DNA from: UBA699 sp050261915
GTDB lineage: Bacteria; Bacillota; Clostridia; Clostridiales; Clostridiaceae
NCBI GenBank assembly: GCA_050261915.1
Contig: JBLNDT010000012.1
Location: 8,991-72,990 of the forward strand
Direction of reading: 5' to 3'
Length of the DNA stretch: 64,000 nt
Made by a program: the position numbers and the translations under genes
In this document: piece by piece, positions 59,194 through 64,000 of the stretch
How the letters are laid out: each line of letters opens with the position of its first letter
Numbering within the stretch: position 1 is the first letter of the stretch
Notes under the pieces: generated by a model
Seen by the model: only the letters and a program-made list of their open reading frames with translations
Database searches by the model: none
What the model was told of the DNA's origin: nothing

Positions 59194-61107
59194 ATGTCAG
59201 AAGTGAAAAAGCAATCATATGATGAAAGTCAGATTCAGGTTCTAGAAGGTCTTGAAGCAGTAAGAAAAAGACCAGGTATGTATATAGGAACCACAGGTCC
59301 TAGAGGACTCCATCATTTGGTATATGAAATTGTTGATAATAGTATAGACGAAGCATTGGCAGGATATTGTAAAAATATTCATGTATATATTCATAAGGAT
59401 AATTCTATAACTGTAACAGATGACGGTAGAGGTATGCCTGTAGGACTTCATCCAAAAATGCAGATTCCTACAGTTGAAGTTATAATGACAGTGCTCCATG
59501 CTGGTGGTAAATTTGGAGGGGGAGGATACAAGGTATCTGGAGGTCTTCATGGAGTTGGAGCATCGGTTGTTAATGCATTATCTGAGGTTTGTGAAGTTGA
59601 AGTAAAAAGAGAAGGATACATATGGAAACAAAGATATGAAAGAGGTAAGGCTGTAACAGGTCTTGAAAAAGTTTCAGAAAATCATGGTAATGGTACAAAA
59701 ATATATTTTAAACCAGACTTTGAAATATTTGAAGAACTTGAATACGATTATGATACACTTTCACAAAGGTTAAGAGAACTTGCATTTTTAAATAAAGGCA
59801 TTAGAATATCTCTAGCTGATGAAAGAATAGATAAAGAAGAAGAATATTATTACGAAGGCGGAATAAAATCCTTTGTTGCTTACTTAAACAGAAATAAGGA
59901 AACACTTCAAAATGAACCTGTTTATGTTGAGGGAAAAAGAGAAGATTGTTCTGTTGAAATAGCTCTTCAATACAATGACAGCTACAATGAAAATATCTTT
60001 GCATTTGCAAATAATATTGACACTGTAGAAGGCGGTACCCACGTTGCAGGGTTTAAATCTGCCATGACAAGGGTATTTAATGACTATGCAAAAAAATATG
60101 GATTTATAAAGGAAAATGATAAAAATCTATCTGGTGAAGATATAAGAGAAGGTCTTACTGCAGTTATATCTGTAAAGCTTATGGAGCCACAGTTTGAAGG
60201 GCAAACAAAGACTAAACTTGGCAATACTGAAGTAAGAGGTATAGTTGATAATGTTGTTGGAGAAGGGGTAAGTAATTTTCTTGAGGAAAATCCTAATTTA
60301 GCTAAGTTGATCCTTGAAAAATCACTTATGGCTTCAAGGGCAAGAGAAGCTGCAAGAAAGGCAAGAGAGCTTACAAGAAGAAAATCTGTGCTTGAAAGCA
60401 CTACACTTCCAGGTAAACTTGCAGACTGTTCATCAAAAGATGCTGCTGAATGCGAAATATACATAGTGGAGGGAGATTCTGCGGGAGGCTCAGCTAAGCA
60501 GGGAAGAAACAGAAGATTCCAGGCTATCCTTCCTCTTAGAGGAAAAATAATGAATGTTGAGAAGCAAAGGCTTGATAAAATCCTTAATTCAGAAATGATA
60601 ACTGCTATGATAACTGCATTTGGAGCAGGTATAGGAAATGATTTTGATATTGAAAAAATGAGATATCACAGAATAATAATAATGACAGACGCGGACGTGG
60701 ATGGAGCTCATATTAGAACTCTTCTACTCACATTTTTCTATAGATACATGAGAGAAATGGTTGAACAAGGATATGTATATATAGCTCAACCTCCACTTTA
60801 TAGAGTATATAAATCAAAGAAGGAACATTATGTTTACTCTGACAGAGAGTTAGAAAAACTTATGGCAGAGCTTGGAGGAAAAGATAATAATACAGATATT
60901 CAAAGATACAAAGGTCTTGGTGAAATGAATGCTGAGCAATTATGGGAAACCACAATGGATCCTGAAAGAAGAATTTTGTTAAAGGCAACTGTAGAAGATG
61001 CAATTGCTGCAGATGAAATATTTACTATTTTGATGGGAGACAAGGTGGAGCCAAGAAGAGATTTTATAACAAGAAATGCTAAGAAAGTAGTAAATTTGGA
61101 TATTTAA
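59194..61107 (+). CDS. gyrB: DNA gyrase subunit B
   Basis: A 637-residue type IIA topoisomerase ATPase subunit. The GHKL ATPase has LEAVRKRPGMYIG, EIVDNSIDEALAG and DDGRGMPV, then GGKFGGGGYKVSGGLHGVG. The TOPRIM domain has YIVEGDSAGGSAKQGRNR and MTDADVDGAHIRTLLLTFFYR. The C-terminal RRDFITRNAKKVVNLDI is typical. Length matches the short Gram-positive form. It is 12 bases before gyrA. Confidence 0.99.
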   Translation: MSEVKKQSYDESQIQVLEGLEAVRKRPGMYIGTTGPRGLHHLVYEIVDNSIDEALAGYCKNIHVYIHKDNSITVTDDGRGMPVGLHPKMQIPTVEVIMTVLHAGGKFGGGGYKVSGGLHGVGASVVNALSEVCEVEVKREGYIWKQRYERGKAVTGLEKVSENHGNGTKIYFKPDFEIFEELEYDYDTLSQRLRELAFLNKGIRISLADERIDKEEEYYYEGGIKSFVAYLNRNKETLQNEPVYVEGKREDCSVEIALQYNDSYNENIFAFANNIDTVEGGTHVAGFKSAMTRVFNDYAKKYGFIKENDKNLSGEDIREGLTAVISVKLMEPQFEGQTKTKLGNTEVRGIVDNVVGEGVSNFLEENPNLAKLILEKSLMASRAREAARKARELTRRKSVLESTTLPGKLADCSSKDAAECEIYIVEGDSAGGSAKQGRNRRFQAILPLRGKIMNVEKQRLDKILNSEMITAMITAFGAGIGNDFDIEKMRYHRIIIMTDADVDGAHIRTLLLTFFYRYMREMVEQGYVYIAQPPLYRVYKSKKEHYVYSDRELEKLMAELGGKDNNTDIQRYKGLGEMNAEQLWETTMDPERRILLKATVEDAIAADEIFTILMGDKVEPRRDFITRNAKKVVNLDI

Positions 61108-61119
61108 GAGGTGTATTAA

Positions 61120-63552
61120 ATGTTAAATGAAGGAAAAGTATCACCTATTGATATAAGTCATGAAATGAAAAGGTGCTATATTGACTATGCTATGAGTGTT
61201 ATAGTTGGAAGAGCCCTCCCTGATGTAAGAGATGGTTTAAAGCCGGTTCATAGAAGAATATTGTGGTCAATGCAGGAACTTGGACTTACACCTGATAAGG
61301 GTTATAGGAAATGCGCCAGAATTGTCGGAGATGTTTTAGGTAAATATCACCCACATGGTGATGCATCTGTTTATGACGCACTTGTTAGACTTGCACAGGA
61401 TTTTTCAATAAGATATCTTTTGGTGGATGGACATGGAAACTTTGGTTCTGTAGACGGTGACTCTGCTGCGGCAATGAGGTATACAGAAGCAAAAATGAAT
61501 AAAATCACTGTGGAAATGCTTAGAGAAATAAATAAAAATACAGTTGATTTTGTTCCAAACTTTGACGGTGAGGAAAAGGAACCAGCAGTACTCCCATCAA
61601 GATTCCCTAATCTTCTAGTAAATGGTTCTGCAGGTATAGCTGTAGGTATGGCTACCAATATTCCTCCCCATAATTTATGTGAGGTAATAGACGGGGTAAC
61701 CAGTCTTATTGATAATTCAGAAATTACTGTTACTGAATTAATGATGAATATTAAAGGACCTGACTTTCCAACTGGAGGGATAATTCTTGGAACTGCCGGA
61801 ATAAGAGAAGCTTATGAAACAGGAAGAGGAAAAGTACTAGTCAGGGCAAAGGCTGATATAGAAGAGGAAAAAGGAAGACACAAAATAGTAGTAACAGAGC
61901 TCCCATATCAGGTTAATAAGGCGAAGCTCATAGAACATATAGCTGAGCTTGTTAAGGATAAGAAAATTGAAGGCATATCAGATTTAAGAGATGAATCAGA
62001 CAGAGATGGTATGAGAATAGTAATTGAGGTTAAAAGGGATGCAAATCCAAATGTACTTTTAAATCAATTATATAAACATACAAAGCTTCAAGACACATTT
62101 GGAATAATAATGCTTGCATTAGTTAAAAATGAGCCTCAGGTTTTAAATTTGAAGCAGATACTAGTTCATTATCTTGATTTCCAGAAGGAAGTTATAAGAA
62201 GAAGAACTCAGTTTGATCTAGACAAGGCTATGGCAAGAGCTCATATACTCGATGGTTTAAGAATAGCGCTTGATCACATTGATGAAGTAATTAAGCTTAT
62301 AAGAGCATCAAAAACAACTGAAATTGCAAGAAACGGCTTGATCGAAAGATTCAACTTATCAGAAAAGCAGGCTCAGGCAATACTTGAAATGAGACTTCAA
62401 AGGCTTACTGGTCTTGAAAGAGACAAGATAGAAGAAGAATATGCTGAATTAGTAAAAACAATTGCATATTTAAAAGAAATACTTGAAAAAGAAGAGCTTG
62501 TTTTGAAGATAATAAAAGAAGAATTAACAGAAATTAAAAATAAATTTGGTGATGACAGAAGAACTGAAATACAAAAGAACAGCAATGAAATTGATATTGA
62601 AGATCTTATTGAAGAACAGCAGGTGGTTATTACGTTAACCCATGCCGGATATATCAAGAGAATAGCTGCTGATACATATTCATCCCAAAAAAGAGGTGGA
62701 AAGGGTATAACTGCTCTTGCTACCAAGGAAGATGATTTTGTAGAACATATGTTTATCACATCCACACATAATAATATACTTTTCTTTACAAACAAGGGAA
62801 AAGTATATAAATTAAAAGGATATGAAATACAAGATGCAGGCAGAACAGCAAAGGGAACTAATATTATCAATATTCTCCCTATAGATACAGATGAAAAGAT
62901 TCAGGCTGTAATAACCTTAAAAGAATTTACAGAAGACAACTATCTTATAATGGCAACTAAACAAGGTATAATAAAGAAAACCGAATTAAGCCAGTACTCT
63001 TCCATAAGAAAATCAGGTTTAAATGCAATAACCCTTAGAGAAGGTGACGAGCTTATTGGAGTTAAAATGACCACAGGGGAAAGTGAAATTGTGGAAATAA
63101 CTCAAAATGGTTATGCTATAAGGTTTAATGAAAGCAATGTAAGACCAATGGGAAGAACAGCATCCGGTGTAAGAGCAATAACTCTTAGAGATGATGATAT
63201 TGTAGTATCCATGGATATAGTTGTTGAGGACCAGGAAGTTTTGGTTGTAAGTGAAAACGGCTTTGGAAAGAGAACCCCTGTATCTGAATACACACCTCAT
63301 AACAGAGGCGGTAAAGGAATGATTACATATAAAGTAACTGAAAAAACAGGTAAGGTTGTTGGAGCAAGGCTTGTACAAAATAGCGATGAAATGATGCTTG
63401 TTAATAATAATAATGTGGCAATAAGAATAAATGTATCAGATATATCATCTACCAGCAGAAATGCTATGGGGGTAACTCTTATGAGAAGCCTTGAGGATGA
63501 TAAAATTGTTGCAATAGCAAAAATTAAAAGTGAAGAAGTAGAAGAGATTTAA
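61120..63552 (+). CDS. gyrA: DNA gyrase subunit A
   Basis: An 810-residue breakage-reunion subunit. The winged-helix region has GYRKCARIVGDVLGKYHPHG and the catalytic tyrosine Tyr121 in AAAMRYTEAKM. The C-terminal domain is made of six beta-pinwheel blades. Its GyrA-box QKRGGKGI (in SSQKRGGKGITAL) marks gyrase rather than topoisomerase IV. At the quinolone-resistance region the sequence is GDASVYD, so the residue matching E. coli Ser83 is Ala82. The gene is followed by a strong terminator. Confidence 0.98.
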   Translation: MLNEGKVSPIDISHEMKRCYIDYAMSVIVGRALPDVRDGLKPVHRRILWSMQELGLTPDKGYRKCARIVGDVLGKYHPHGDASVYDALVRLAQDFSIRYLLVDGHGNFGSVDGDSAAAMRYTEAKMNKITVEMLREINKNTVDFVPNFDGEEKEPAVLPSRFPNLLVNGSAGIAVGMATNIPPHNLCEVIDGVTSLIDNSEITVTELMMNIKGPDFPTGGIILGTAGIREAYETGRGKVLVRAKADIEEEKGRHKIVVTELPYQVNKAKLIEHIAELVKDKKIEGISDLRDESDRDGMRIVIEVKRDANPNVLLNQLYKHTKLQDTFGIIMLALVKNEPQVLNLKQILVHYLDFQKEVIRRRTQFDLDKAMARAHILDGLRIALDHIDEVIKLIRASKTTEIARNGLIERFNLSEKQAQAILEMRLQRLTGLERDKIEEEYAELVKTIAYLKEILEKEELVLKIIKEELTEIKNKFGDDRRTEIQKNSNEIDIEDLIEEQQVVITLTHAGYIKRIAADTYSSQKRGGKGITALATKEDDFVEHMFITSTHNNILFFTNKGKVYKLKGYEIQDAGRTAKGTNIINILPIDTDEKIQAVITLKEFTEDNYLIMATKQGIIKKTELSQYSSIRKSGLNAITLREGDELIGVKMTTGESEIVEITQNGYAIRFNESNVRPMGRTASGVRAITLRDDDIVVSMDIVVEDQEVLVVSENGFGKRTPVSEYTPHNRGGKGMITYKVTEKTGKVVGARLVQNSDEMMLVNNNNVAIRINVSDISSTSRNAMGVTLMRSLEDDKIVAIAKIKSEEVEEI

Positions 63553-63556
63553 AGAA

Positions 63557-63597
63557 AAAGATTCAGAAGTAATGCAGCTTCTGAATCTTTTTTTATA
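63557..63597 (+). terminator. Terminator after gyrA
   Basis: A perfect 13 bp stem AAAGATTCAGAAG/CTTCTGAATCTTT with an 8-base loop and a T run. It insulates the gyrase genes from the rRNA operon. Confidence 0.95.
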
Positions 63598-63813
63598 GTT
63601 TTAAAAGATAACCCATCCTGGAGTATCAAGGTGACCATATAAAAGAAATTTAGAGTATTTCGTAGTATTTGAAGAATATTGTAGAATTATGATGGATATT
63701 ATAAAAACGCACCATTATAATTTTGATAAAATACATTTTGTTGTCACGTAAGGGGCAGCACAGTTATGAGTTTCTGATACATATTTTTATATATACTGTA
63801 TATACTAAATATG
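63598..63813. other. AT-rich region upstream of the rRNA promoter, no gene
   Basis: About 215 bases with no frame of credible length and no clear RNA. Additional weaker promoters for the rRNA operon may lie here, as is usual for rrn operons, but no further consensus pair is convincing. Confidence 0.5.
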
Positions 63814-63842
63814 TTGACACAAATCATATATTGTGGTATTCT
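63814..63842 (+). promoter_or_regulatory. rRNA operon promoter
   Basis: TTGACA (63814-63819), 17-base spacer, TATTCT (63837-63842). It lies about 145 bases before the 16S rRNA start. Downstream the leader has the motif GGTCTTTGAAAATTAAACAG (63882-63901), typical of clostridial rRNA leaders and related to boxA/processing signals. Confidence 0.8.
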
Positions 63843-63985
63843 GTAATAGCCTAATAAAATAGGAACTGTTACAAAACAGCATGGTCTTTGAAAATTAAAC
63901 AGAGAATGAAATATCAACCAGCAAATTTATATTGAACAATATGTTCAACGTCAAATTACTTTAAGTATTTTGAGTCAACTCAAAC

Positions 63986-64000
63986 TTTTAAATTGAGAGT
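63986..64000 (+). rRNA. 16S rRNA, first bases only (cut by window end)
   Basis: The window ends in TTTTAAATTGAGAGT, which matches the first bases of clostridial 16S rRNA (continuing TTTGATCCTGGCTCAG in known genes). The preceding promoter and leader with short inverted repeats such as TTTTGAGT/ACTCAAA support it. Only about 15 bases are inside the window, so the exact 5' end is approximate. Confidence 0.8.

Noticed and set aside
1..64000. CRISPR arrays, prophage, IS elements and tRNA genes
   Set aside because: No regularly spaced repeats, transposase or phage proteins, or tRNA-like cloverleafs with CCA ends were recognised on either strand.

Overview
The window is low-GC DNA from a Firmicute, almost certainly a cluster I Clostridium or close relative. 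The evidence is the chromosomal origin with the order rpmH/rnpA/yidD/yidC/jag/mnmE/mnmG/rsmG/noc/soj/spo0J on one side and dnaA/dnaN/yaaA/recF/remB/gyrB/gyrA on the other, clostridial-type sporulation proteins (YyaC, YtvI, LonC), strong Shine-Dalgarno sites and many intrinsic terminators. Most genes left of about 54.4 kb lie on the minus strand and dnaA to gyrA lie on the plus strand, so transcription mostly follows the two forks leaving oriC. I see no insertion sequence, prophage, CRISPR array or tRNA gene.

Region 1, 1-2.3 kb: the 5' part of a multi-pass membrane sensor gene running off the left edge, then a YbaK/PrdX-type tRNA-editing protein, a small alkyltransferase-like protein and a CoA-binding protein. 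Region 2, 2.3-14.9 kb: a 13-gene minus-strand operon for the late steps of adenosylcobalamin synthesis (cbiA, cobQ, cbiB, cobO, cobU, cobT, cobS, cobC), the aminopropanol arm (pduX, cobD) and corrinoid uptake (btuF, btuC, btuD with an extra C-terminal domain). It starts at one promoter, a cobalamin riboswitch and a terminator directly before cobT. No corrin-ring genes are present here. A nitroreductase gene diverges from it.

Region 3, 15.4-32.8 kb, is the most accessory part: speD, a membrane-anchored DUF5050-type propeller protein, two tiny convergent genes, an HD-GYP gene remnant and a chemoreceptor. It also holds a minus-strand operon of a secreted YcdB/SLH protein, two MacB/FtsX-like permeases, their ATPase and a frameshifted amj (alternative lipid II flippase) gene. 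After it come an amino-acid permease with a methionine gamma-lyase-like enzyme, a MerR regulator and an AraC/DUF2000 pair.

Region 4, 32.9-45.6 kb: hsp18, then housekeeping genes (dnaB, lonC, rplI, gdpP, yybS, rpsR-ssb-rpsF under an S6:S18-type leader, DUF951, mscS, DUF3343) and the sporulation genes ytvI and yyaC. Region 5, 45.6-64 kb: partition genes with two perfect parS sites, tRNA modification and membrane insertion genes, a two-part oriC with DnaA boxes on both sides of dnaA and a (CTA)6 DnaA-trio-like tract before dnaN, then gyrase. The window ends at the promoter, leader and first bases of a 16S rRNA gene.

The points most worth following up are the envelope operon ending in broken amj, the extra domain on the B12-transport ATPase, hairpins that combine a terminator with the next gene's ribosome-binding site, and the clear origin-unwinding architecture. 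All functional calls come from recognising protein families by eye; no database search was run.
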